From contig JAZHRO010000003.1 of the NCBI GenBank assembly GCA_037157565.1, forward strand, positions 67,458,501 to 67,522,500: 64,000 nucleotides of DNA, read 5' to 3'. Shown piece by piece: positions 45,603 to 55,895 of this stretch. A program made the translations under genes and the position numbers. The stretch is from Thalassia testudinum. Taxonomy: Eukaryota; Streptophyta; Magnoliopsida; Alismatales; Hydrocharitaceae. Position 1 is the stretch's first letter; each line of letters begins with the position of its first letter. Below the pieces are notes generated by a model. It worked only from the letters and a program-made list of their open reading frames with translations. It did not search any database and was not told the origin of the DNA.

Positions 45603-45889
45603 GTACCGGTACATGATAGGCATAGGTTTGGGCCTAAGTCCCAAACTGTAAACAACAAGTACTGGTACTCATCATGAGTACCGGTACCAAGTGGTCATAG
45701 TTTGTGCACTTGGTTTTGCTTGGACCTTACAAGTATCGGTACCAATCACTAGTACCGGTACATGTAGGTCACTGGACCCAAATTTGTGAGTCACAAGTAT
45801 CGATACTCATCATGAGTACTGGTACCTAGTCACTCAGTTGGGCTGACTGTAATCAATCAGTACTGGTACCAAAAGTTTTGTACCAGTAC
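45603..45889. repeat. Nine 10-bp palindromes GTAYYGGTAC, mostly as dimers
   Basis: Starts at 45603, 45659, 45678, 45733, 45752, 45797, 45816, 45860 and 45880. Variants are GTACCGGTAC, GTACTGGTAC, GTATCGGTAC, GTATCGATAC and GTACCAGTAC. Four pairs are spaced 19, 19, 19 and 20 bp. Confidence 0.88.
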
Positions 45890-45999
45890 CAACTAACCAT
45901 TGTGACCAAACTGAATAACTATTTTGCAATTAAACCTATTTCTAATATTTCAAAATTTCCCCTAAAGGCTAGTAATCGTAGGGAAGGTGTTTAGTGGCT

Positions 46000-46007
46000 T
46001 ATATAAG
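46000..46007 (+). promoter_or_regulatory. TATA box of the copia-type solo LTR
   Basis: TATATAAG, about 110 bp downstream of the last palindrome. Confidence 0.6.
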
Positions 46008-48719
46008 CACTCTTTGAGTGTCTTTTGCATACAACCAAGAAGCCAAAATTCTATTCTTGCCTACACTTTCAATTCTTAATTTACTAGCTGCAAAAGAGCT
46101 TGTTTTGTTGCATTCCTCTCAAGGCCACTCTCCACCTGCAACAATTCATCAAAGGCAATCGTGTTCCTCTCTAATAAATCATTTGTTTTATGCCTTAGTA
46201 TTCTCATTAGATTAATTTACATACTCTTATTAAGCAATATACTTTTTGGAGACTTAGGGATTAGTTGTAAGCTTCTATTTGCATTTTAGTTTAACCTGTA
46301 TCTTTATTTCTTTTTAATATCTTGTAATTGGATTGAGGTAGCCCGTCAATTACCTCAGGTATTATTAAATTGATTCCCTCCAGGTTGAGGGAATCGGGTT
46401 AAAAATCATAAGTCAAGAGACTTAGGTAGTGGAGTACCCAAGTGAGTGGAACCACTATACATCTTGTGCATTTTTGTGGTTTGCTTTATCTTGCAATTTT
46501 TTTATCTACCACACTATTCATCCAACCTTCTAGTGTTCTTGTGATTTACAGATCCTACAATGCCTCCTTCTTTGTGTGAGCTACACCTGGGTGGTGCTAT
46601 AATTGGAGTCAAAGTTGATGCCTGGTGCCTCAATTGAAGACCTGGAATGAGTCGCAGAGAGATTCCACGACACCTGGAGGGACTAGAGAGGATGAAGCCA
46701 GTTGAAGAACTGCAGCCGATGTCAGAGAAGAAAGTTGTAGCGGTGGAGCTCCGATCATACCTAAAAAGTAGGAATACGGCCTCACAACCCAATCAAAATA
46801 GCTCAAAGCTTTGCCGTGTAATGGCAAAGTTGTTGGTGGGGTGCATATGGTGATTGAAAGTGCATGGGCATTTGGCAAAGTTGAAGAAGATGAACAGAAG
46901 TAGTAGTATTAAATGGGGTGCGAGAGAGATCAAAGACCCAAATTTATTTGGGGCTTTTGATCAGTGAGGCGAGGCAATGCTCGCGGACTCAGTGGCAGGG
47001 TATTTGGTGGTCTATGGTGCTTGTGCGATGTCGTCGGAGCTTCGCTGACCGTATGGGATATAAAGGTCGTGTACATGTTGTAGGGCACGAACCTATGTTC
47101 TAAAGGTGCAAAAATAAGAAGGGAAGTGAGAGGAAGAGAGAGGGAGTGCTCACGGACTAGAGGAGGGAGAGTATGGCACCGGCTATGATAGGCCGTTGCC
47201 GAAGAAGATGAAAGCTCCAGTAGTAGAAATGATGAGGAGGAAGGGTTCTAAGGGCTCTTGGTTGGTATGGTGAGTGATAAACACCAAGTTATTATCATTC
47301 TTATCCATTAAAACAAACCTAGCTCTTAGGATATTGCTCCAGAAATGGATTTTTGGGTTGCATTTAGGCATCAATTAGGTTAGGCATGCATTGCATTTTT
47401 TATTGTCTTTTTGATGTCTTTTTGTGAGTGTTAAGGATATACAGATTGACAGATCCTTAAAACCCTAGCACAAAAAAAGGCAACTAGTGAAGGAGATGCC
47501 AAACTAGCTGGAACTCAGTTGGAATCCAGCTCACCATAGCTAGAATCTAGCTCACTTGAACTAAGGTTAGCTCATCCTTGCTCCATTTAGCTCATCTCAG
47601 TTGAATGGTAGCTTAAGAGAGCTCATCTTAGCTCACCTTAGCTCCTTTCAGCAGCAGCCAGCTAAAGTAGCTCCATACCAACCTCTTCAGTAGCTGCCAG
47701 CTCCAGTTCAGCTCCATACTTCTCTCTAGCTCCTCTCCTAAACCCTAGCTCTATATGCCTACTCCTCTACTCTATAACTATCAAAGCTAGGTTAGCTTAG
47801 CTTAGCTTAGCTAGGCTCCAGTTCCCATGGCCAACCATCAACCCAACCTAACCCTAACTCCACCTACATAAACTCCCACTTCAAGTCCACATAGGTACCT
47901 ACTCCTAATCCAAGATGGCACCACCACCATAGCCAACCCTTCACCCCTCAACTTTCTCAAAAAGACACTTATGGTTGGCGCTAAAACCACACTTCTAGAA
48001 TCCTTCCGTTTGGCACCAACCTAAGACCCCTTCATGGCCAACCATTCCTTACATGGTGCCACCTAACCCCCTTCTAAGAGACCCATTTAGGTGCCAACTC
48101 AAGGGTTACCTAGGGTGTTAACGACCGTCCTTAAGTTGGTGCCAAGCCCTAGAAGCCCTAGGATCTATTAACTACCATAGAATCCTATCCTAGCCATCCA
48201 TTCCAAAAGCCACCTATACCCCCCATCCTACTCTATAAAAAGACCCTTAACCACCACCATTTTTTCCATCCTCCATTAGTATATTTTCTACCCTACATCC
48301 ACCTTAACCTACAACCAAGGAGAAGGAGGAGATAACAAGATTAAGGGGGCATCCTACCCACCCCCTTGGTGCCTTCTTCCCTTGTCACTTCTTCCTTGTT
48401 TCATCTAAGGAGGTGACTCTCTGACCATTGGTGATGACCAGGCTTTGTTGGAGAATTGAAGGTGGAATCATCCACCTTGGAGAGTATAGGGCACGCTGAT
48501 AAACGCCAGTTTATCATCATTTTTATGCTTTAAAACTAACCTAGCTCTTAGGATTTTACTCCGCAAACGGGTTTTTAGGCTGCATTTAGGCATAAATTAG
48601 GATAGGCATGCATTGCATTTTTTATTGTCATTTTAATGAGTTTTTGTGAGTGTTAGGGATGTACAGATGCACAGATCCCTAAAACCCTAGCACTCAAGAA
48701 GGCAAATGGTGAAGGAGAA

Positions 48720-49420
48720 GCCCAGACTAGCTGGAACTCAGCCTAATCCAGCTCACCTCAGCTTGATCCAGCTCACCTCAGCTTGATCTAGCTCACCATA
48801 GCTGGAACCTAGCTTACTTGAACTAGGGTTAGCTCATCCCAGCTCCATTCAGCTAATCTCAGCTGGATGGCAGCTCAAAAGAGTTCACCTTAGCTCACCC
48901 TAGCTCAAGTCAGCTCAGATCCAGCTCAACTTAGCTGAGTCTAGCTCATCTCAGCTCCCACTAGTTCACAGGGAGCTCTAGCTAGCTCAGCTGAGTTCAA
49001 AGGAGTTCACCCCAGCTCAGATCCAGCTACATCCAGCTCCACTCAACTCCAGCCAGTTGAAGAAGAATTCATCTCAGCTCAGGAAGCTCAAGTCCAGCTC
49101 CCGGGGACTCAGCTTAGCTCATCTCAGTTGAGCTAAGCTACCTTAGCTGCCTCAACCAGCTTGATTCTCCCCGGGAGCACCAGACCCAGCTCACCTTAGC
49201 TCAGTATGGTAGAAGCTAGCTTACCTTAGCTCGGCTTAGTAGCTAGCAAAGAACTAGCAAGCTAAGCCAGCTAGAATAGCTCCAAATTTCAGCTCCAGAC
49301 TTCTCCTCAGCTCCTCCCTCCAAACCCTAGCTCCAACACCTTCTCCTCTACTCCTCCATTAGCTAAGCTAGCTTAGCTTAGCTTAGCTTAGCTTAACTAT
49401 GCTCCAACTTCCTTGGCTTG
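48720..49420. repeat. AGCT-rich array in U3 of element I
   Basis: Dense repeats of CAGCTCA, TAGCTCA and GCTTA words, many spaced about 10 bp, ending in a run of GCTTAGCTTAGCTTA near 49370. Repeated in the 3' LTR (about 56120-56820); a shorter, older version at 47500-47830. Confidence 0.75.
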
Positions 49421-49539
49421 TACCACCCCAAAAACCCACCTACCAACTCCACCCAACTAGCTCCACCTAAGCTCCACATAAGCTAACCTACTTGGCACCA
49501 ACCTAACCTACCCACCACCTCCAAAAGACACCTAAAAGT

Positions 49540-49765
49540 GGCGCCAAAAACTACCCATAACCACCCCTTAGTGGCGCCACTTTTCCCTCCAAAATCCCCC
49601 CTCATCTCCACCACACAATCCCCCTTGAATCCATCTCCACCATCCACCTAACTCCCCTTCTCGAAGACCCCATGTTGGCGCCAACATGGGGGTGTCTCTC
49701 CACCACCAAAAGACACCAACACCACCATAACCACCCCCTTTAACACCCCTTGGGTTGGCGCCAAC
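49540..49765. promoter_or_regulatory. Four GGCGCC palindromes upstream of the TATA box
   Basis: GGCGCC at 49540-49545, 49573-49578, 49677-49682 and 49757-49762. The second is inside AGTGGCGCCACT. The third is the centre of a 24-bp perfect palindrome (49668-49691). The fourth is GTTGGCGCCAAC. They resemble E2F-type sites (TTGGCGCC); binding is inferred. Confidence 0.6.
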
Positions 49766-49852
49766 TCACCCTAGCCATAGGATCACCAACCACCCTCATC
49801 CTTCCATCCTAGCCCTCCATTTCAAAGGGCACCTTAACCCCCCATCCTATTC

Positions 49853-49860
49853 TATAAAAA
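49853..49860 (+). promoter_or_regulatory. TATA box of element I 5' LTR
   Basis: TATAAAAA. Copy in the 3' LTR at 57252-57259. Confidence 0.7.
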
Positions 49861-50754
49861 GCCACCACCTACCACCATTTTGGAGCATCCTCCCTTAGTA
49901 TATTTTTCTACCTAAACCACCTATACCTACGGCCAAGAAGAAGGAGTAGAGAAGGAGATTAAAAGGGCACATCACCAGCCCCTTTGGTGCCTTCTTCTCC
50001 CCACTCTCTTCAACTTGAGCCACGCCAAGGAGGAGGACTCTTCCACTTCAAGGAGGACGGCCAGGCAAAGGAGGACTTAGGGTGGACGTCCACCCTTGGA
50101 GAAAAACTTAGGGCACGCCCCCCTAAGGCTTGCCTTGGAGGACATCACCTTGGCGGAGTTCTGCAAGGAAGGAGTTGAAGGATTCTTTTCAAGCTTGGGA
50201 GCCACCAACCTTGGAGCAAGAAGCCCTCTTCTTCACCATCTATTTAGAGGATTTGTGTTTTCTTTCTTTATTTCAATTATCTAGTAGTAGAAGCATTCCT
50301 CTACTAGGCATTTTTGTTAAACACTTTATCAATTATCTAGTTGCCTTCTTCGCATATCTTGTTTGCATTTCTATTTGCTTATTTTCAGCATTCTTCACTT
50401 CCTCTCCCTAATTATTCTAGGCCTCCACTTGCTTAGAGTGAGCTTAGGGAGAGGCTCTACTTGCCACTTTAGAGTAGTTTACTTAATTGGAAGTGTAAAC
50501 ACTTTTCCCGCCATAATTTCGCATGTTGCCTTAGTTCAAAAATAAAGAAAAATGGTATATTGAAAATTACCAAAAAGAAAGTTGAGATATATTCCAAGCA
50601 AGAGAATCAATTTTGCAACCATATTGCCTCCTTGGACGACCCTAGATACTCCCCTATCTAGGAATATAAATTTTAAAAGCGAAAGCGGATTCGCGTGTTA
50701 CAACGACGTTAAAAACCTGCTTTTACAAATCACGCGTATTTCGCTGTCACCTTT

Positions 50755-50772
50755 TGGCGCCGTTGCCGGGGA
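50755..50772 (+). other. Primer-binding site of element I (tRNA-Asp)
   Basis: TGGCGCCGTTGCCGGGGA, perfect complement to the plant tRNA-Asp 3' end, five bases after the LTR. Confidence 0.94.
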
Positions 50773-52279
50773 GGCACGGCTTTGCATTAACTCATTTTCT
50801 CTTGCTTGAAGTGGATCTCATCCCCTTCTCTTTCTTTCTTTTGTGTGTGCAGGAACTACAGCGGGAAAGCGGGAATCTGGAAGCGAGAGCTTAAAGATCC
50901 TTTTCTTCCCGCGAAAATTCAGGTTGGCTCCTCTTTCTAGTCACATAATTAATTAAAACTACCAAAAATATATTAAACTTGGCTTTCAGGACCCTAAACA
51001 CTTAAATTAAGTGGAGTGGTGCATTTTAAAATCATTGTTTGCTTGTATGCTTCTTTAGCACCATTCCATTGCAAGTATTGGTGTTCTGTTTTTCGGGTCT
51101 AGATTTCTGTCCATACTTGAAAAATCGATTCCTAACACCACAGGCCTCCTAAAATCATAAAATTTCATAGAGTGATTCCCAATTAAGTTTGGAACATCTG
51201 TTCCAAATTTCAGATCAATTGGATTTGTATTTAATTTTTAAAAATTCGTGGATTACAGAGGGGTCACACCCTCTAATCTTCCTGTTTTGCTACTATCCGC
51301 GAATTTTCAGAATTTTTATACTCATCCAATTTTTGTGAAATTTATCTTGTTGGAATCCCTGTGAAATTTTACATATCATATAAAATCATAAGAATTTTCT
51401 GAGGTCGGTGGTAATACTGAAAAGTCTATAATACCCACGGGTATTATTTCTGGACTTTGACACCAGTACAATTAAAAATTCAAAACTATTATCAAACAAA
51501 TTCCTAAAATCTTACAAAAATCTTTTCTGGAATCCTTGTTTGATTTTCTTCAAAGTAGTGGTGTTGTTTGACTTGTTTGGACCACTACTTAATTCTGAAA
51601 GCTAAAAATAATTCATTGGTAGTTAAATTTCTGTCTTAGGGATAATTGGCTTAGGGTTTCTTCTTTCTCTTTAGAGACTCAATTAAAAGGAAATATACAA
51701 TCACACATACAACTGGTCTTTCCTTTGATTGTGAACTTTCAAACTTGTTTGAAAACTTAAAGAGAAAAACCCTAAAATTCATTTAATTAAATCACATCCT
51801 AAAAGACAAAAATATAATAAAAAATTGTGTGACAACTTGATTTTCATTGGAGCCACTCTCCAATTCCTACACACACACAAAAAAATCAAATAACAGGGCA
51901 ACAACCCAATAAACGCCCTCCACATTCCGTGTGCACTATAGAATCCTAGACCTAATTAAAATTTGTAGCAACTTGACCCCTAAGGCTTTATCAACTTAGG
52001 CTTGCTATTTAGGTCTTAAGTTTTCTTTAGTTAGTACCAATTCTGTCATCTATATCTGGTGTTCAGGCTGAGGGGCCGTGTCAAACGACCAGGCGCGGGT
52101 TTGTACAAGCACCTGGGGTTTTCCCTGGGAAACGTTTGGGCCCAAACCTCCCCTTAAGCAACTTGGCTAGATTTGTTGATAGAACGGGTATTCACTATTG
52201 ACTACTTATTTCCTATATAGACCAAGTCTTAGGTTATTATTAGGGAGTCACAATTAAGTTAGGTCTAGTTTTTGTTTGT
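50773..52279 (+). other. Leader of element I
   Basis: 1.5 kb, AT-rich, no gene. A possible splice acceptor TTTTGTGTGTGCAG lies near 50838-50851. Confidence 0.5.
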
Positions 52280-54481
52280 TTGAATTGCACACTTTCTCTC
52301 ATCTCCATCTCTTCTCCTCCCCTCCCGTTTCTTCCATTTTGCACGGGCGGCGGTCCAAAACTCCACACTTGGAGGGACCACTTGATTTTGCCTCCCCAAG
52401 AAAAGACTTTTCTGCATTCTTCCTCTTCTTTTAAAATGGAAAATAAAAATTGGTCCTCTAACCCACATGTTAATTTTTCTTTCCCCTATTCTTCCACCCA
52501 GGAGCTTCTTAATCAGGCCCCTCCACCTAATTTCTACTCTATCATGGCTCAGCTACAAGTTAAGCAACAACAGTTGCATAAGGATTTAACAGACCTGGCC
52601 AACCAAGGGAATCCTGCCACACCTGCCCAAGCTCCACACATTCCACATCTCACCCCTTTTAACACCCACAAGAGAGAAAATCTGCATAAATCCCATGCTG
52701 AGTATAATTGTTATTCTGAGGCTTTCTATGGTTCAACAGGGAATTATGTTTATCCCAATCATCACCCCACCCAAAATGTCCCTACCATCCAGGAGAAATT
52801 GAAAAATTCCTCTAATGGGGGGGATTATCCGACCCACTCCTGGACCAATTCGGTTCCACACCAACAACAGAACCCGTTTGGAGGGTATGGTTCAAATCAG
52901 ACTTATCAATCTGGGCAATCTCAAGAAGACATTAATGCCCAGATGATGAAAACATTGCAGGAGTTACAAAGAAAAACAAAGGAAACAACCCATCTTATTA
53001 ACAATCTCAATGATCAAATTGGGGATATTCCGACTCAAAGACCTGCAGGACACTCACCATCCCAACCCACACCAAACTTTATTAATCACAGGAACCAACA
53101 CCCGGGTGTCTACCAACATCAGAACCACATGATTCGGCCTCCTATTAACCCAATATCACAACACCTACCCAGTTTCTTTCAACATCAGGCCCCCCTACCT
53201 CCTCTCAGTGAACACCAAGCTGCATATGCAGAGACTATGAGGAGTGAGGAAACCACCATGGATTTAAGGCCTTCTCAATCAAATGATGAAACTGATTCTC
53301 AACCAATGCAGATTGACCCCCCTAACCTTAATAAGGAAGAAGAAAAAGAAACCCCAAAAACACTTGATTCAAACCCTATTTCCCACTCTCAAAAACTGCA
53401 ATCAAACAATCCAAAATCAGAGCCCTCTGACCACAATTCTTTGGATTTATTTGAGCAAGTCGAGAGGAATATTCCCTTCCTAGATTCCCCCCATGCCTCT
53501 AAAGAATTTACTGCAAAAGGGCATGATCAGAATCTAGAAAGGTTGGTCCTTTCAAAGACAGCCAACTCAGTTTTTCAGAGCAAGCTGCCTTTCACAAAAA
53601 AGGACCAGGGCACATCACTTATCTCAATTGTCATAAGTGACACCATTTTTCGTGCCCCTCTCGACTTAGGTACCTCTAGTAATCTCATCCCCCCTGTCTT
53701 ACTTGAGGAATTTCGATTCAGTGATTTAAAACCTACCAAGGTTCAATTTCAATTAGAAGATCGATCTACCATTCAACCGCGGGGAGTTGTTGAGGATAGT
53801 ATTATCAAGGTCCGGAATTGTCTATTTCCAGTAAATTTTCTAGTCCTTGACATAGAGGTACCCAAGGCTCTCATTAATGCCATCCTTGGAAGACCTTTTC
53901 TGATTATGGCAGCAGCTAATATCAATTCTCATTCGGAGAAAATGAATATAAGTTGCAGTAACCAGACTTTCTCATTAGATTTATTTCAAGCTTCCAAGAG
54001 GTCCATTAATCACAAAATTTTTGAGGACACTGATAATAAAATGGAAGCAGTATTTGAAATGTCTATGTTGATCCAATCTCATTCATCTTTGACCACTATT
54101 GATCTATATTTTTTTGATTCTTATTCTAAGGATAGTTATGTGGTCCAAGACTTTCCAGATCAACTAGGGTTTGACTTTCCCCCTTTTCATCTTCCTGAAA
54201 CATCCACACTAACTTCACACACCCTACATCTCATTGACTCCATTCCCCATCCCTTTCCATTGGACCTATCACTCGACCCACCAAAATCTGGCAATTTACA
54301 AGCACTTAAACCATGGCCAGATTCGGGTCACTTTTCCATTTCTTTATTTTATTTTGATCCCTTTATCTTTACCACTCATCTTTTTAGGGATCTTGAGGAA
54401 GACACTTTTATTGTGGACATTCAAGTGTCCAATTATTTACATGATTTTCCGTCTTCTGTGCATACCTTCACGCCCGGCTGA
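52280..54481 (+). CDS. Gag C-terminal region plus aspartic protease of element I
   Basis: 733 codons from the first ATG. A better start may be the ATG at 52436 (MENKNWSSNP), since the preceding part is low-complexity. Residues about 53-400 are P/Q/N-rich and match the Gag region after the capsid: GYGSNQTYQSGQSQ, then a coiled segment (residues about 215-250) like the conserved Gag segment before the protease. No capsid core and no zinc knuckle are present. The protease starts near residue 455: LDLGTSSNLIP with the catalytic Asp at residue 462, then VQFQLEDRSTI, then FPVNFLVLDIEVP and ILGRPFLIMAAANIN. After residue about 600 is an acidic and aromatic tail that I do not recognise. The ORF ends where similarity to the end of pol in element C begins. 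It could process proteins supplied by a helper element. Confidence 0.85.
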   Translation: MNCTLSLISISSPPLPFLPFCTGGGPKLHTWRDHLILPPQEKTFLHSSSSFKMENKNWSSNPHVNFSFPYSSTQELLNQAPPPNFYSIMAQLQVKQQQLHKDLTDLANQGNPATPAQAPHIPHLTPFNTHKRENLHKSHAEYNCYSEAFYGSTGNYVYPNHHPTQNVPTIQEKLKNSSNGGDYPTHSWTNSVPHQQQNPFGGYGSNQTYQSGQSQEDINAQMMKTLQELQRKTKETTHLINNLNDQIGDIPTQRPAGHSPSQPTPNFINHRNQHPGVYQHQNHMIRPPINPISQHLPSFFQHQAPLPPLSEHQAAYAETMRSEETTMDLRPSQSNDETDSQPMQIDPPNLNKEEEKETPKTLDSNPISHSQKLQSNNPKSEPSDHNSLDLFEQVERNIPFLDSPHASKEFTAKGHDQNLERLVLSKTANSVFQSKLPFTKKDQGTSLISIVISDTIFRAPLDLGTSSNLIPPVLLEEFRFSDLKPTKVQFQLEDRSTIQPRGVVEDSIIKVRNCLFPVNFLVLDIEVPKALINAILGRPFLIMAAANINSHSEKMNISCSNQTFSLDLFQASKRSINHKIFEDTDNKMEAVFEMSMLIQSHSSLTTIDLYFFDSYSKDSYVVQDFPDQLGFDFPPFHLPETSTLTSHTLHLIDSIPHPFPLDLSLDPPKSGNLQALKPWPDSGHFSISLFYFDPFIFTTHLFRDLEEDTFIVDIQVSNYLHDFPSSVHTFTPG

Positions 54482-55882
54482 ATGGCGTAAAAGATAGCAC
54501 TGGATGGGAGGTAACCCATCATTTTTTTTCTTGCTTTCCTTTTTTCTTCTTTTTCCAGGTTTTATTCATCCTAAACCTGACCGTTCTTCACTAAGGTGAT
54601 TCCTTTTCCCTCCTAATGCATGAGGACATGGCATATCTTAAGCATGGGGGGGTGTTTTTAAATTTTTACTATCGATTTAGGATGTTTAAAACCTAAAAAC
54701 ATGCATTTTTCTTTAATTTATTTCCTGCTTGCATACCCAAAAAAAAAAAATATATTGAAAACTTTTTGAGGAAAAATTTTGAAATCAGGACTAAGGTCGA
54801 AAAATTCACTTCTGGTACAATGGGATTTAATCTTTAACAAACTAAGGATGAGGATTTGGATCTAATCATTAGAATTCCAGGGTCTATTTTAGACTAGATC
54901 AGATATCCTTCTCTAAAATTCCACCTGAACTCATGATAGTTCAGGTGACTTGATCCTATTTTGTAATATGGAAAGTATTTGACTTAGTTTTTGACTCAAA
55001 AACTTGCGGTTCTCGAGAAACTTCTTGTGTCAATTTTCACACACAAGCTAACATTTAAAAACAATTAAAAATTTGAAAAACTCCCTTGTTTGGATTTAGT
55101 AAAAGTCTGAATCAGGTCATTGGTTTGAGTTCCCACCGTCGAGAAGAAGGAAAATACCTTCTTTGAGGACGCGATGTCAACATGTTACCGCCTCGGCGCT
55201 GCTCTATATCTATATTTCATATCTTTAGACGGAGCATTAAAGCGCATTTCAGCAGCTCAAGTGTCTTGGACGGTGCTCTACCTATAGCGTCGGAGCAAGA
55301 GCTTGAGTTTGCTTGGAGCGCCCCTTTTCACCGCATCGTGTTTTGGGGTTGTGAGCTCCTGGGTGGTGTCATGGACAGTGCTATCCCGAAGTACTGGCGC
55401 CAGAGCCCCCTCGAGGAATGGTAATGGGAATGATGATACCGACACATCTGTTGTAAGACTAAGCTAAAAATAAGCATGGGGGAGAGAAAAAAAAAAAATA
55501 ATAATAATAATAATAACACGTCCTTATTAAGGTTGGCTTTTCACAAGCACCGACACAAGGTTTTAAAGGAATTTGCAAGTTGCGAATCTGATTCACGAGC
55601 CAGAAAAATCCTAAAAACAAAAATCTCAAGTCATCTGAATTAACAAGGGGTTAATTTGTGAATTTTCTGAGGATATATTGATCCTGTTCTATCTAATGGT
55701 TGGATCCAAAAACAAATCCTGATGTTTATCTTCAACAAATCCCGTATCTCCTGTGTTTTAATCTACCAAGGTCCCTTAATCTCTTTTTCTCCTCAAAAGT
55801 AAAAAAAAAAAAAAAAATTAGATTTCCCAAAAATTCCGTTTTCCAAAAAAATTAATGTTTTGCTAAGAGACTAGCAAAAGAT
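54482..55882 (+). other. 3' region of element I
   Basis: Matches element C 18575-19375. Contains polypurine blocks near 54640 and 55472, an AAT run (55494-55516) and an A-run near 55801. No gene. Confidence 0.7.
54618..54654 (+). other. Upstream polypurine block of element I
   Basis: GAGGACATGGCATATC then TTAAGCATGGGGGGGTG, 1.23 kb before the true PPT. A further AAGCATGGGGG is near 55472. Confidence 0.6.
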
Positions 55883-55895
55883 AAGCATGGGGGTG
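55883..55895 (+). other. Polypurine tract of element I
   Basis: AAGCATGGGGGTG immediately before the 3' LTR. Confidence 0.88.

Larger units (their letters stand above)
45234..46564 (+). mobile_element. Solo LTR of copia (Sirevirus-like) type, palindrome-rich
   Basis: 45239-46559 (1321 bp) begins TGTTGGAACC and ends ATCCTACA. Flanks ATGCT (45234-45238) and ATGCC (46560-46564) match at four of five bases. It interrupts the alpha LTR exactly between homologous blocks. It contains nine GTAC-type palindromes, then a TATATAA box. Assignment to Sireviruses rests on that arrangement and is inferred. Confidence 0.7.
48497..50749 (+). repeat. 5' LTR of element I (family gamma)
   Basis: TGATAAAC to GCTGTCA. 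U3 holds an AGCT-rich array (about 48720-49420), four GGCGCC palindromes (49540-49762) and a TATA box (49853-49860). The transcribed part contains a perfect 18-bp palindrome centred on GACGTC (50079-50096). Short open frames at 49984-50545 are present in both LTRs only because the LTRs are identical. Confidence 0.95.

Noticed and set aside
48492..48496. CACGC as target duplication of element I
   Set aside because: The right flank after 58148 reads CTTTT. The same five bases are not found at the junction.
49984..50809. Short open frames in the gamma LTR, repeated at 57383-58256
   Set aside because: Duplicated with the LTR. No start context, domain or conservation in the older gamma LTR.
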